Origin: Bradyrhizobium sp. Ghvi
GTDB lineage: Bacteria; Pseudomonadota; Alphaproteobacteria; Rhizobiales; Xanthobacteraceae
Direction: 5' to 3'
Assembly: GCF_900115265.1 (NCBI RefSeq)
Contig: NZ_FOVU01000001.1
Span: 903,001-967,000 of the forward strand
DNA length: 64,000 nucleotides
The notes below the pieces were generated by a model. It was not told the origin of the DNA, made no database searches, and worked only from the letters and a program-made list of their open reading frames with translations. Below are positions 55,677 to 64,000 of this stretch, in pieces; within the stretch, counting starts at the first letter, position 1, and each line of letters begins with the position of its first letter. Position numbers and translations under genes: made by a program.

Positions 55677-56729
55677 ATGCCATTCGTTGAACGGGTTTTT
55701 TCGGGCGTCCAGCCGACGGGCAATCTGCACCTCGGCAATTACCTCGGCGCGATCGTCAACTTCGTGAAGATGCAGCAGACCCACAACTGCATCTATTGCG
55801 TCGTCGACATGCACGCGATCACGCAGGGCGTCGACGTCTGGGGCGGGCCGACCGAGCTCGCGCGCGTCACCCGCGAGGTGACCGCGGCGTTCATCGCCAG
55901 CGGCATCGATCCGAAGAAGCACATCGTGTTCAACCAGAGCCAGGTCTCGGGCCACGCCGAGCTCACCTGGATCTTCAACTGCGTCGCCCGTCTGGGCTGG
56001 CTGAACCGCATGACCCAGTTCAAGGAGAAGGCCGGCAAGGACCGCGAGAACGTCTCGGTCGGGCTCTACGACTATCCCGTGCTGATGGCTGCCGACATCC
56101 TGCTTTACCGCGCCACCCACGTTCCTGTTGGCGAGGACCAGAAGCAGCATCTGGAGCTCTCGCGCGACATCGCCCAGAAGTTCAACAACGATTTCGGCGA
56201 CTCGATCCGCAGCCACGGCTTCGATGATGGTTTGTTCTTCCCGCTGCCGGAACCCTTCATCACCGGACCGGCGACGCGCGTGATGAGCTTGCGCGACGGC
56301 ACCAAGAAGATGTCGAAATCGGATCCGTCAGACAATTCGCGCATCAATCTGACCGACGACGCCGACACCATCGCGCAGAAGATCCGCAAGGCGAAGACCG
56401 ACCCGGAGCCGCTGCCGACGGAAGAGAAGGGCCTGGAAGCGCGACCCGAAGCCGACAATCTCGTCGGCATCTTCGCCGCACTCTCCGATCGCTCGAAGGC
56501 GGACGTGCTGCGCGATTTCGGCGGCGGCCCGTTCTCCAGCTTCAAGAACGCGCTGGCGGAGCTGTGCGTCACCAAGCTCGCGCCGATCGCCGGCGAAATG
56601 AAGCGTCTGGTCGTCGATCCCGGCCATATCGACGCGATCTTGAACGACGGTTCCGACCGCGCCCGCGCCATCGCCGACGAGACCATGAAGCTCTCGAAGG
56701 ACATCGTCGGCTTCATCCGCCGACGGTGA
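55677..56729 (+). CDS. trpS: Tryptophanyl-tRNA synthetase
   Basis: Encodes 350 residues. TrpS charges tRNA-Trp. The HIGH-type motif is [18 protein letters not shown] and the KMSKS loop is [42 protein letters not shown] is the tryptophan-site region. ATG at 55677 with an AGGA site; the frame is open from an upstream TTG that lacks one. It is followed by a short repeat. Confidence 0.96.
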   Translation: MPFVERVFSGVQPTGNLHLGNYLGAIVNFVKMQQTHNCIYCVVDMHAITQGVDVWGGPTELARVTREVTAAFIASGIDPKKHIVFNQSQVSGHAELTWIFNCVARLGWLNRMTQFKEKAGKDRENVSVGLYDYPVLMAADILLYRATHVPVGEDQKQHLELSRDIAQKFNNDFGDSIRSHGFDDGLFFPLPEPFITGPATRVMSLRDGTKKMSKSDPSDNSRINLTDDADTIAQKIRKAKTDPEPLPTEEKGLEARPEADNLVGIFAALSDRSKADVLRDFGGGPFSSFKNALAELCVTKLAPIAGEMKRLVVDPGHIDAILNDGSDRARAIADETMKLSKDIVGFIRRR

Positions 56730-56743
56730 TTGCTTATCGTCAC

Positions 56744-56783
56744 CGTCATACCGGGGGGCCCGTAGGGCAAACCCGGAATGACG
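56744..56783. repeat. Short palindromic repeat (CGTCATACCGGG type)
   Basis: A 40-base hairpin: CGTCATACCGGG and its near complement CCCGGAATGACG with GGCCCGTAGGGC between. It is a reduced member of the CGTCATTCCGGG family and lies after trpS. Confidence 0.65.
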
Positions 56784-56927
56784 GAGCAAGAAGCATGCGA
56801 GGGACGGCAATAGGCCTCTAACTTGCTGATTTATCTGCAAAACGGCCTTGACCGTGCGTTCCCCGTCGCCATCTGCTAGGGAATAGCGCACGCGCCGGCC
56901 TTGAACCGGCGACGTCTGGAGAAAGCC

Positions 56928-57497
56928 ATGTTCATTCAAACCGAAGCCACCCCCAATCCTGCCACGCTGAAATTCATTCCCGGCCGCGTCGTTTCCGATG
57001 GCAGCCCGATGGAATTTTCGAGCCGCGAAGCTGCTGGCCGTTCGCCGCTCGCGGAAAAGCTGTTCGAGGTGCCCGGCGTCGTCGGCGTGTTCTACGGATC
57101 GGATTTCATCACCGTGACCAAAGCGAGCGGTGAATGGCAGCAGCTCAAGCCCGCGATTCTCGGCGCGATCATGGAGCACTACATGTCCGGCGCGCCGCTG
57201 CTCGCCGACGGCACAGCGCAAGCCGATGTCGATCTCGACGACGAGGACGAGTTCTTCGACGAGGCCGATGCCGAGACGGTCGACATGATCAAGGATCTGA
57301 TCGAGACCCGCGTGCGACCGGCGGTCGCCAATGACGGCGGCGACATCACCTTCCGCGGCTTCAAGGACGGCATCGTCTATCTCAACATGAAGGGCGCCTG
57401 CTCGGGCTGCCCGTCCTCGACCGCAACGCTCCAGCACGGTATCCAGAACCTGCTGAAGCACTTCGTGCCCGACGTGGTCGAAGTCCGGCCGATGTAA
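56928..57497 (+). CDS. NifU/NfuA-type iron-sulphur cluster scaffold protein
   Basis: Encodes 189 residues. An Nfu N-terminal domain (FIQTEATPNPATLKFIPGR, then SPLAEKLFEVPGVVGVFYGS) is followed by an acidic linker (DLDDEDEFFDEADAE) and the NifU C-terminal domain, with the cluster-binding CxxC in MKGACSGCPSSTATLQHGIQ. Such Nfu proteins carry 4Fe-4S clusters to client enzymes such as MiaB, which is encoded 2.6 kb downstream. ATG with a GGAGAAA site. Confidence 0.94.
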   Translation: MFIQTEATPNPATLKFIPGRVVSDGSPMEFSSREAAGRSPLAEKLFEVPGVVGVFYGSDFITVTKASGEWQQLKPAILGAIMEHYMSGAPLLADGTAQADVDLDDEDEFFDEADAETVDMIKDLIETRVRPAVANDGGDITFRGFKDGIVYLNMKGACSGCPSSTATLQHGIQNLLKHFVPDVVEVRPM

Positions 57498-57504
57498 TCG
57501 GTGG

Positions 57505-57580
57505 GCGAATAGTGAGTAGCGAATGGCGAATGGCACTCCGATCGGCTAGGCTGTTCGCTATTCGCCATCAGTCATTCGCT
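57505..57580. repeat. Inverted repeat of GCGAATGGCGAA type before tsaB
   Basis: The left half has GCGAATAGTGAGTAGCGAATGG and GCGAATGGC. The right half has GTTCGCTATTCGCCATC and CATTCGC. The two halves form a long imperfect hairpin about 75 bases across. It occupies almost the whole nifU-tsaB gap and could act as a terminator. Confidence 0.65.
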
Positions 57581-57585
57581 TTTCC

Positions 57586-58278
57586 ATGCTGATCCTTGCC
57601 ATCGATACCGCGCTCGAGGCGTGCGCGGCCGCCGTGCTGGACACCGACGCCGGCGAACTCCTTGCGCGGGAGCAGCTGCTCATGAAGCGCGGTCACGCCG
57701 AGGCGCTGATGCCGATGATCGCGCGCGTGATGCGGTCGGCCGATCTTGCCTTCACCTCGCTCGATCGCATCGCGGTCACACTGGGTCCAGGAAGCTTCAC
57801 CGGCCTGCGTGTCGGCATATCGGCCGCCCGCGGCCTCGCGCTCGCGGCGAAGCGGCCCGCCGTCGGCGTGACCACCTTGTCGGCGTATGCGGCGGCCATC
57901 GTCGGCCAGAGCGGAACAGCGCCGGTGATCTCGGCAATCGATGCCCGGCACGATCATGTCTATTTCCAGATTGTCGCCGGAGACGGCAGCCAGCTGGTGC
58001 AGCCGGCCATCGCTCCGATCGGCGAAGCCATCGCGGCCTCGCAGTTCGGCGCGCCGCATCTGGTCGGCAATGCCGCAAAGATCCTCGCCGACCGCTGGCC
58101 GAAGGATGGGCCGCAACCCGTTGCGGTTGATGCGCAGCCCGCGCCGGACATCAGTTGGGTCGCCTGGCTCGGCGCCGCGGCCAATCCCGATACCAATCCG
58201 GCCCGGCCGTTCTACCTGAAGGCGCCCGATGCAAAGCCGGCCGCGCAGCCGCCGCTCGCACAAGCCGCAAGCTCATGA
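57586..58278 (+). CDS. tsaB: tRNA threonylcarbamoyladenosine biosynthesis protein TsaB
   Basis: Encodes 230 residues. TsaB works with TsaD, TsaE and TsaC to place the t6A base at position 37 of ANN-decoding tRNAs. ILAIDTALEACAAAVLD is the ASKHA phosphate-1 motif. VTLGPGSFTGLRVGISAARGLAL is the strongest family signature. The C-terminal lobe is less conserved. It overlaps rimI by four bases (ATGA), the usual tsaB-rimI pair. Confidence 0.95.
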   Translation: MLILAIDTALEACAAAVLDTDAGELLAREQLLMKRGHAEALMPMIARVMRSADLAFTSLDRIAVTLGPGSFTGLRVGISAARGLALAAKRPAVGVTTLSAYAAAIVGQSGTAPVISAIDARHDHVYFQIVAGDGSQLVQPAIAPIGEAIAASQFGAPHLVGNAAKILADRWPKDGPQPVAVDAQPAPDISWVAWLGAAANPDTNPARPFYLKAPDAKPAAQPPLAQAASS

Positions 58279-58760
58279 TGAGATGGCTTTCGGATTGGTG
58301 GCGCGGCGACACTGCGGCCGTCGAGCCGGCATCCGCGCGCGATGCGGCGCGGCTGGCGCAGCTTCACGGCCAATCCTTCGCGCACGGCTGGGGCGAAGGC
58401 GAATTCGAGAGCATGCTCATCGAGAGCAACACCCTCGTCCACCGCTTGCGCCTGGGGCGCAAGATCATCGGCTTTGCGGTGTCGCGGATCGGCGCGGACG
58501 AAGCGGAAATCCTCTCGGTTGCGGTTGATCCGGCCCATCGCGGCCGCGGTTTTTCCCGCACGCTGCTGATGACCCATCTCGGCCATCTCGCGGGGCGCGG
58601 CGTGCGCACGATATTTCTGGAGGTCGAGGAGAACAACCAGCCGGCACGACGACTCTATGCGGGATGCGGATTCGTGGTGGTCGGGCGCCGCGAACGCTAC
58701 TATAAGCAGGCCAGCGGGGAACAATCGAATGCACTACTGATGCGGCGTGACTTGTCGTAA
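58275..58760 (+). CDS. rimI: Ribosomal-protein-alanine N-acetyltransferase
   Basis: Encodes 161 residues of the GNAT fold: ARLAQLHGQSFAHGWGEGEF, FAVSRIGADEAEILSVAVDPAHRGRGF (acetyl-CoA motif RGRGFS) and FLEVEENNQPARRLYAGCGF, which is highly typical of RimI. The enzyme acetylates the N-terminus of S18 in enteric bacteria. Start overlaps the tsaB stop, implying coupling. fur follows after 38 bases. Confidence 0.92.
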   Translation: MMRWLSDWWRGDTAAVEPASARDAARLAQLHGQSFAHGWGEGEFESMLIESNTLVHRLRLGRKIIGFAVSRIGADEAEILSVAVDPAHRGRGFSRTLLMTHLGHLAGRGVRTIFLEVEENNQPARRLYAGCGFVVVGRRERYYKQASGEQSNALLMRRDLS

Positions 58761-58798
58761 CATTGATGGCAGAAAGCGATCCGTCAGGCAGATACAAT

Positions 58799-59254
58799 AT
58801 GACTGGACTTAAACCTTCTTCCGCATCCAAGGCGACCGGCATCGAGGCGCGCTGCGCCGCCACCGGCATGCGCATGACCGAGCAGCGCCGCGTCATCGCC
58901 CGCGTGCTGGCGGAAGCGGTCGATCACCCCGACGTCGAGGAATTGTACCGGCGCTGCGTCGCGGTCGACGACAAGATCTCGATTTCGACCGTCTATCGCA
59001 CCGTCAAGCTGTTCGAGGACGCCGGTATCATCGAACGCCACGATTTCCGCGAAGGCCGCGCGCGCTACGAGCAGATGCGCGACAGCCATCACGATCACCT
59101 CATCAATCTGCGCGACGGCAAGGTGATCGAGTTCACCTCGGAAGAGATCGAAAAGCTCCAGGCTGAGATCGCCCGCAAGCTCGGCTACAAGCTGGTCGAT
59201 CATCGGCTCGAGCTCTATTGCGTCCCGCTCGACGACGACAAGCCGGCGTCTTAA
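58799..59254 (+). CDS. fur: Fur-family transcriptional regulator (Fur/Mur)
   Basis: Encodes 151 residues from the ATG at 58799 (MTGLKPSSASK); in-frame starts upstream at 58763 and 58766 lack ribosome sites. DNA-binding helices are GMRMTEQRRVIARVLAEA and DKISISTVYRTVKLFEDAGI. The metal-binding region has RHDFREGRARYEQM, SHHDHLINLRDGKVIEF and KLVDHRLELYCVPL. It has no C-terminal Cys-x-x-Cys structural zinc site. In Bradyrhizobium and other rhizobia this protein responds to manganese and iron; Irr carries most iron control. Confidence 0.93.
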   Translation: MTGLKPSSASKATGIEARCAATGMRMTEQRRVIARVLAEAVDHPDVEELYRRCVAVDDKISISTVYRTVKLFEDAGIIERHDFREGRARYEQMRDSHHDHLINLRDGKVIEFTSEEIEKLQAEIARKLGYKLVDHRLELYCVPLDDDKPAS

Positions 59255-59259
59255 ACCTC

Positions 59260-59940
59260 GTGCCCATTGATCTCATCATCTTCGACTGCGACGGCGTGCT
59301 CGTGGACAGCGAGGTGATCTCCTGTCGCGCGCATGCGAATGCGCTGACCCGGCACGGCTATCCGATCACCGCGGAGCAGGTATCCGCGCGCTTCCTCGGC
59401 CGCGCGACAAAACAGGCCAATCTCGAGATCGAGACCGAGCTCGGCCGCAAGCTGCCCGAGGCGTATCATGGCGATCTCCAAGACGAGCTGTTTCGCGCGT
59501 TCGAAGCCGACCTCGAGGCGATCCGCGGCATCCACGATGTACTTGATGTCGTAACGCAGCGCGTTTGCGTTGCCTCGAGCGGCTCGCATCCGCGCATGCA
59601 AGTGAGTCTCGGCAGCACGGGGCTCTATGAGCGCCTCGCGCCCAACATCTTCTCGTCCTCGCAGGTGACCAACGGCAAGCCGGCACCGGACTTGTTCCTG
59701 TTCGCGGCCAAGGAAATGGGCGTGCCGCCCGAGCGCTGTGTCGTGATCGAAGACAGTCTGGCAGGAATTGCTGGGGCGCGAGCAGCCGGGATGAAGGTAT
59801 TCGGCTTTTACGGCGGCAGCCATTGCGGAGCCGGCCATGCTGAGACCCTGCGCCGCGCCGGCGCCGATCTGGTCTTCGCCGACATGCATCAATTGCCAGA
59901 GCTGATCCGGCGGGTCGCGGCGGACGCTCTGGCAGGCTGA
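59260..59940 (+). CDS. HAD-superfamily phosphatase (beta-phosphoglucomutase-like)
   Basis: Encodes 226 residues from a GTG five bases after the fur stop. Motif [16 protein letters not shown] holds the nucleophile Asp and the second Asp. Motif II is [11 protein letters not shown] (Ser). Motif III is the Lys in [17 protein letters not shown]. Motif IV is [19 protein letters not shown]. The helical cap is of the PGM/PSPase C1 type. It is a small-molecule phosphatase or phosphomutase; substrate unknown. Probably co-transcribed with fur. Confidence 0.92.
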   Translation: MPIDLIIFDCDGVLVDSEVISCRAHANALTRHGYPITAEQVSARFLGRATKQANLEIETELGRKLPEAYHGDLQDELFRAFEADLEAIRGIHDVLDVVTQRVCVASSGSHPRMQVSLGSTGLYERLAPNIFSSSQVTNGKPAPDLFLFAAKEMGVPPERCVVIEDSLAGIAGARAAGMKVFGFYGGSHCGAGHAETLRRAGADLVFADMHQLPELIRRVAADALAG

Positions 59941-60080
59941 ATCCCTTCCAAAATGTCCGGATTCCGGGCTCACTGGCGCCGCGAACGCCCCACAGCGCTC
60001 GCAATTGGCCCCCAATCGCTGGATTTTCGGCTCTCCAACCTCTATTTGAAGGCCTTCCTCCACCGCAATTTTCGGGTTCC

Positions 60081-61475
60081 ATGACGACGCCGCGCAAGCT
60101 GCACATCAAATCATATGGCTGCCAGATGAACGTCTACGATGCCCAGCGCATGGTGGACACGCTGGCTCCTGAAGGATTTGTGGAGACTGATAGCGCCGAG
60201 GACGCTGACCTCGTCATCCTCAACACCTGCCACATCCGCGAGAAGGCCTCTGAAAAGGTCTATTCCGAACTCGGCCGCCTGCGCGTGGCCAAGGACGGGG
60301 CTGCACGCGAGGGCCGCGCCATGCAGATCGCCGTCGCCGGCTGCGTGGCGCAGGCCGAAGGCGAGGAGATCGTGCGCCGCGCGCCCACGGTCGACGTCGT
60401 GGTCGGCCCGCAGAGCTATCATCACCTGCCCGCGCTGTTGAAGCGCGCCGGCAGCGAAGGCCGCGCGATCGAAACCGAATTTCCCGCCGCGGACAAGTTC
60501 GGTTTCCTCGCCCAGCCCAAGCCCAACGCGATCCGCGCCCGCGGCATTTCCGCTTTCGTCACGGTGCAGGAAGGCTGCGACAAGTTCTGCACCTTCTGCG
60601 TCGTGCCCTACACGCGAGGCTCCGAAGTCTCCCGCCCCGTCGCGAAGATCGTCGAGGACGTGAAGCGCCTTGCCGACAACGGGGTGCGCGAACTCACGCT
60701 GATCGGGCAGAACGTCAACGCCTATCACGGCGAGGGACCCGACGGAAAAAGCTGGGGGCTCGGCCAATTGCTGGAGCATCTGGCCAAACTTCCCGGCATC
60801 GCGCGGCTGCGCTACTCGACCAGCCACCCCCGCGACGTCGATGACAGCTTGATTGCAGCCCATCGCGATCTCGACGCCCTGATGCCGTTCGTGCACCTGC
60901 CGGTACAGTCCGGCTCGGACCGGATTCTGGCCGCCATGAACCGGAAACATACCGCCGATGATTATCGGCGTGTCATCGATCGTTTCCGCACGGCGCGCCA
61001 AGACATTGCTTTTTCATCAGATTTTATCGTGGGCTTCCCCGGCGAGAGCGAGCAAGATTTTCTCGCCACCCTCGCGCTTGTCGCACAAATCGGCTACGCT
61101 GCGGCCTATTCGTTCAAATACTCCGCCCGGCCGGGAACGCCGGCCGCGGACATGCAGGAGACGGTGTCCCCCGCCGAGATGGACCAGCGATTGGAGCGGC
61201 TCCAGGACTTGATCGACAGCCAGCAATCGGCCTTCAACAGGGCTGCGATTGGCACAACGGTCGACGTGCTGTTCGAGCGTCCGGCGCGCAAGGACGGCCA
61301 GATCGTCGGCCGCACCGCCTTTCTCCAGCCCGCGCATGTCATGGCCTCGCCCGACATCATCGGACAGATCCTGCCTGTGCGGATCGACAGCCTCGAGCGC
61401 TACAGTTTCCTCGGCGAGCTCGCCGCGCGACGCAATGTGCGCGAGCCCGCTTTATCGCCAGCCACTGGAGCCTGA
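60081..61475 (+). CDS. miaB: tRNA-2-methylthio-N6-dimethylallyladenosine synthase
   Basis: Encodes 464 residues. MiaB is a radical-SAM methylthiotransferase acting on i6A37 of tRNA. The N-terminal MTTase cysteines are in [21 protein letters not shown] and AGCVAQAEG. The radical-SAM cluster is [15 protein letters not shown] (C-x3-C-x2-C). The tail, from [13 protein letters not shown], is the TRAM domain. It has two 4Fe-4S clusters, so it is a likely client of the Nfu protein encoded upstream. phoH starts five bases after its stop. Confidence 0.97.
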   Translation: MTTPRKLHIKSYGCQMNVYDAQRMVDTLAPEGFVETDSAEDADLVILNTCHIREKASEKVYSELGRLRVAKDGAAREGRAMQIAVAGCVAQAEGEEIVRRAPTVDVVVGPQSYHHLPALLKRAGSEGRAIETEFPAADKFGFLAQPKPNAIRARGISAFVTVQEGCDKFCTFCVVPYTRGSEVSRPVAKIVEDVKRLADNGVRELTLIGQNVNAYHGEGPDGKSWGLGQLLEHLAKLPGIARLRYSTSHPRDVDDSLIAAHRDLDALMPFVHLPVQSGSDRILAAMNRKHTADDYRRVIDRFRTARQDIAFSSDFIVGFPGESEQDFLATLALVAQIGYAAAYSFKYSARPGTPAADMQETVSPAEMDQRLERLQDLIDSQQSAFNRAAIGTTVDVLFERPARKDGQIVGRTAFLQPAHVMASPDIIGQILPVRIDSLERYSFLGELAARRNVREPALSPATGA

Positions 61476-61479
61476 ACCC

Positions 61480-62538
61480 TTGCCAAAAAGCGCATCGGAT
61501 TCGTCATCTATCGCTCCCAGCCGCAAATTTGACCGCGACATGCAAGTTCCGCCCGAGACCCAGGTCGTCATCGATTTCGATGACAATCGCGCCGCATCCG
61601 CGCTGGTCGGCCCCTATGGCCAGAACCTGGCGCAGATCGAGCGCAGGCTTGGCGTCGTCGTCGACTCCAAGGGCAACCACATCACCATCGGCGGCACGCG
61701 CGACGGCTGCGACGCGGCGCGGCGCGTATTGGAAACCCTCTATGCGCACGCGGTGAAGGGGCAGGATGTCGACCAGGGCGAGGTCGAAGGCGCGATCCGC
61801 GCCGTGATCGCGCAAGGCTCGCTGTTCGAGTTCGACGCCAAGTCGGCGAAGTCCACCTTCGACAGCATCAACTTGCGCAAGCGCCCGGTGCGCGCGCGCA
61901 CGGCGGCGCAAGACTCCTACATCCGCGCGCTGAAGCGCCACGAGCTGGTGTTCGGCATTGGTCCGGCCGGCACCGGCAAGACCTGGCTCGCGGTTGCGCA
62001 TGCCGCGCAATTGTTCGAGCGCAAGGAGGTCGACAAGATCATCCTGTCGCGTCCGGCGGTGGAAGCCGGCGAGCGGCTGGGCTTTTTGCCCGGCGACCTC
62101 CGCGAGAAGGTCGATCCTTATCTGCGCCCGATCTACGACGCGCTGTACGATCTCATGGATGCGCGCATCGTCGAGCGCGCGCTGCAGACCGGCGAGATCG
62201 AGATCGCGCCGCTCGCCTTCATGCGCGGCCGCACGCTGACCAACGCCGCGATCATCCTCGACGAAGCGCAGAACACGACATCGATGCAGATGAAAATGTT
62301 CCTGACCCGCCTCGGCGAGAACAGCCGCATGATCGTCACCGGCGACCCCTCGCAGATCGATTTGCCGAACGGCCAGACTTCGGGTCTGGCCGAGGCGACG
62401 CGTCTGCTCGATGGCGTCGAAGGCATTGCGCAAGTTCATTTCAAGGCCGAGGACGTGATCCGCCACGAGCTCGTGGCACGAATCGTCGCCGCCTATGAAG
62501 GGTCGCCGCAGCGGCCACCCGCCGGCAACAAATCCTGA
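61480..62538 (+). CDS. PhoH-like ATPase
   Basis: Encodes 352 residues from a TTG with GGAG upstream. The N-terminal KH-like domain (RRLGVVVDSKGNHITIGGT) is followed by the ATPase: Walker A in FGIGPAGTGKTWLAVAHAAQ, ILSRPAVEAGERLGFLPGD, and Walker B in AAIILDEAQNTTSMQMKMF with VTGDPSQIDLP. PhoH is linked to RNA handling, and the gene order phoH-ybeY is typical. Alternative downstream ATG at 61540 (MQVPPE) is possible. Confidence 0.95.
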   Translation: MPKSASDSSSIAPSRKFDRDMQVPPETQVVIDFDDNRAASALVGPYGQNLAQIERRLGVVVDSKGNHITIGGTRDGCDAARRVLETLYAHAVKGQDVDQGEVEGAIRAVIAQGSLFEFDAKSAKSTFDSINLRKRPVRARTAAQDSYIRALKRHELVFGIGPAGTGKTWLAVAHAAQLFERKEVDKIILSRPAVEAGERLGFLPGDLREKVDPYLRPIYDALYDLMDARIVERALQTGEIEIAPLAFMRGRTLTNAAIILDEAQNTTSMQMKMFLTRLGENSRMIVTGDPSQIDLPNGQTSGLAEATRLLDGVEGIAQVHFKAEDVIRHELVARIVAAYEGSPQRPPAGNKS

Positions 62539-62597
62539 CGAGATACAGCGGGACCATCCGGGCGCAAGCACGGCGCCTTATCGTTCCGAACAAAGCC

Positions 62598-63107
62598 ATG
62601 TCGCATCCCAACCTTCCCATCACCGAGGTCCTCGTCGTCGCCGATTGCTGGCAGAGCGAGCCTGACGCCGAAACCGTCATCCAGCGCGCCGTCGCCGCAG
62701 CCGCCGAATCCGTCGAGGAAGACGTTGCGGACGCAGAAGTGGCCGTGATGCTGACCGATGACGCCGGCATCCGCACGCTCAACAGCAACTGGCGCGGCAT
62801 GGACAAGCCGACCAACGTGCTGTCGTTTCCCGCGCTCCAGCCGGAGGGCGCGTGGAAGCCGGGGGATGCGCCACGCATGCTCGGCGACATCGCGATCGCC
62901 TTTGAGACCATGCGGCGCGAGGCGGACGAGGAACACAAGCCGTTCGATCATCATTTGAGTCATCTCGCCGTGCATGGTTTCCTGCACCTGATCGGCTACG
63001 ATCACGAGAACGACGACGACGCGGAAGAGATGGAAGCACTCGAAACCGAGATCCTGGCTCACCTCGGCATCCCCGATCCCTATGCAGACCGCGCGGGGAC
63101 GCACTGA
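62598..63107 (+). CDS. ybeY: rRNA maturation endoribonuclease YbeY
   Basis: Encodes 169 residues. YbeY is a zinc-dependent endonuclease required for 16S rRNA 3'-end maturation and ribosome quality control. The metal motif H-x3-H-x5-H is in SHLAVHGFLHLIGYDHEND. Conserved LNSNWRGMDKPTNVLSFP and LGDIAIAFE are also present. The downstream gene begins two bases after the stop. Confidence 0.96.
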   Translation: MSHPNLPITEVLVVADCWQSEPDAETVIQRAVAAAAESVEEDVADAEVAVMLTDDAGIRTLNSNWRGMDKPTNVLSFPALQPEGAWKPGDAPRMLGDIAIAFETMRREADEEHKPFDHHLSHLAVHGFLHLIGYDHENDDDAEEMEALETEILAHLGIPDPYADRAGTH

Positions 63108-63109
63108 GA

Positions 63110-64000
63110 TGCCGGATTCAGACCCTATTCACGACAATCCGCGCAACACGGCCAATCTGCCAGCCGTTGTGACGCCGGGCGAAGCCCTGCGCCCGACGGC
63201 GGAGGGCTGGCTGCTGCGCGCGATCCGCACGCTATTCGGCTGGAAGGCGGGATCGGTGCGCGACGATCTCCAGGTCGTGCTCAATGCGACGACGCCCGAC
63301 GACACCGGCTTCTCCGCGGTCGAGCGCACCATGCTGCGCAACATTCTCGGCCTGCACGAGCGTCGCATCGCCGACGTCATGGTGCATCGCGCCGATATCA
63401 TCGCGGTGAAGCGCGACATCCCGCTCGGCGAATTGATGGACCGTTTCGAGAGCGCCGGCCATTCGCGCCTCGTCGTCTACAACGAGACGCTCGACGATCC
63501 CGTCGGCATCGTCCACATCCGCGACCTGCTCGCCTTCATGACCGTGCGCGCGCGCGTCTCGGAGGCCACCAAGACCAAGCGCAAGAAGCCGCTGCCGGCC
63601 GGGCTCGATTTGAAGGCGGTGGACCTTGCGCTGCCGCTGCAGGACGCGCGCATCATCCGCAAGCTGCTCTACGTGCCGCCGTCGATGCGCGCGATCGACC
63701 TGTTGGCGCAGATGCAGGCCACCCGCATCCACCTGGCGCTGGTCGTCGACGAATATGGCGGCAGCGACGGGCTGGTTTCGCTCGAGGATATCGTCGAGCA
63801 GATCGTCGGCGAGATCGACGACGAGCATGACAGCGACGAGCCACCCTCGATCGTGCGGCTGCCCGACAACGCCTTCATTGCGGACGCCCGCGCCAGTCTC
63901 GACGACGTCCGCACTGTGATCGGCGAAGACTTCGTCACCGGCGAGGCCGGCGAGGAGGTGGAGACGCTGGGCGGTTATCTCGTCAGCTTCGTCGGCCGTC
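63110..64000 (+). CDS. CorC/HlyC-type CBS-domain protein (runs off window)
   Basis: The visible 297 residues start at the ATG two bases after the ybeY stop. The N-terminal part is variable. Two CBS domains follow (RIADVMVHRADIIAVKRDIP, and RIIRKLLYVPPSMRAIDLLA with LALVVDEYGGSDGLVSLEDI). The start of the CorC_HlyC domain is seen in SIVRLPDNAFIADARASLDD. It is an accessory protein for ion (cobalt/magnesium) efflux or membrane maintenance, without the usual membrane domain. The C-terminus is beyond the window. In this operon lnt is usually next. Confidence 0.92.

Noticed and set aside
56830..56880. Possible promoter (TTGACC) before the Nfu gene
   Set aside because: A suitable -10 box at 16-18 bases was not present; the best candidate was 22 bases away.

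Overview
The window looks like chromosomal DNA of a Bradyrhizobium (Alphaproteobacteria, Hyphomicrobiales). The evidence is the high G+C content, the gene order dnaA-dnaN-recF-gyrB and nifU-tsaB-rimI-fur-miaB-phoH-ybeY-corC, a Fur protein that strongly resembles the Bradyrhizobium regulator, and many short palindromic intergenic repeats of rhizobial type. No rRNA, tRNA, CRISPR array or complete insertion sequence was recognised. This was a reading of the sequence by eye, with no database search.

Left end (1 to about 3.0 kb) is accessory DNA: the N-terminal half of a large serine recombinase running off the edge, a small partner ORF, a long imperfect inverted repeat, a GNAT acetyltransferase, a decayed hemF fragment, and a 46-residue peptide gene with a double-glycine leader. 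From 3 to 21 kb is ordinary chromosome: a glycosylase, an operon of membrane protein, winged-helix regulator and a cis-prenyltransferase paralogue sharing a palindromic operator, a trypsin-like protease, an ArsR/SRPBCC pair with deeply overlapping frames, a TctC-type binding protein, an HD-GYP protein, a two-subunit molybdenum hydroxylase, several hydrolases, an orphan polysaccharide-export lipoprotein and MsrA.

From 21 to 36 kb lies the replication block: rpsT, a 1.3-kb gene-free stretch, dnaA, dnaN, recF, gyrB and murA. It carries two insertions. One is a small GIY-YIG nuclease gene framed by inverted copies of a genomic palindromic repeat, between dnaN and recF. The other is three tandem paralogous exported proteins between recF and gyrB, each preceded by the same 30-base promoter-like element containing a GAACC-N5-GGTTC dyad. 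The MurA has Asp where the fosfomycin-reactive Cys is normally found.

From 36 to 54 kb are metabolic and transport genes (MATE, FUSC, MmgE/PrpD, serine hydrolases, AraC regulator, pirin, purC, gabD, acyl-CoA synthetase, adenosine kinase). They are interrupted at 46.3-47.5 kb by two decayed transporter genes lying tail to tail. From 54 kb to the right end is a core block: murJ, trpS, nifU, tsaB, rimI, fur, a HAD phosphatase, miaB, phoH, ybeY and a CorC/HlyC-type CBS protein cut by the window edge. It covers envelope precursor flipping, tRNA charging and modification, iron-sulphur delivery, iron/manganese regulation and rRNA maturation.
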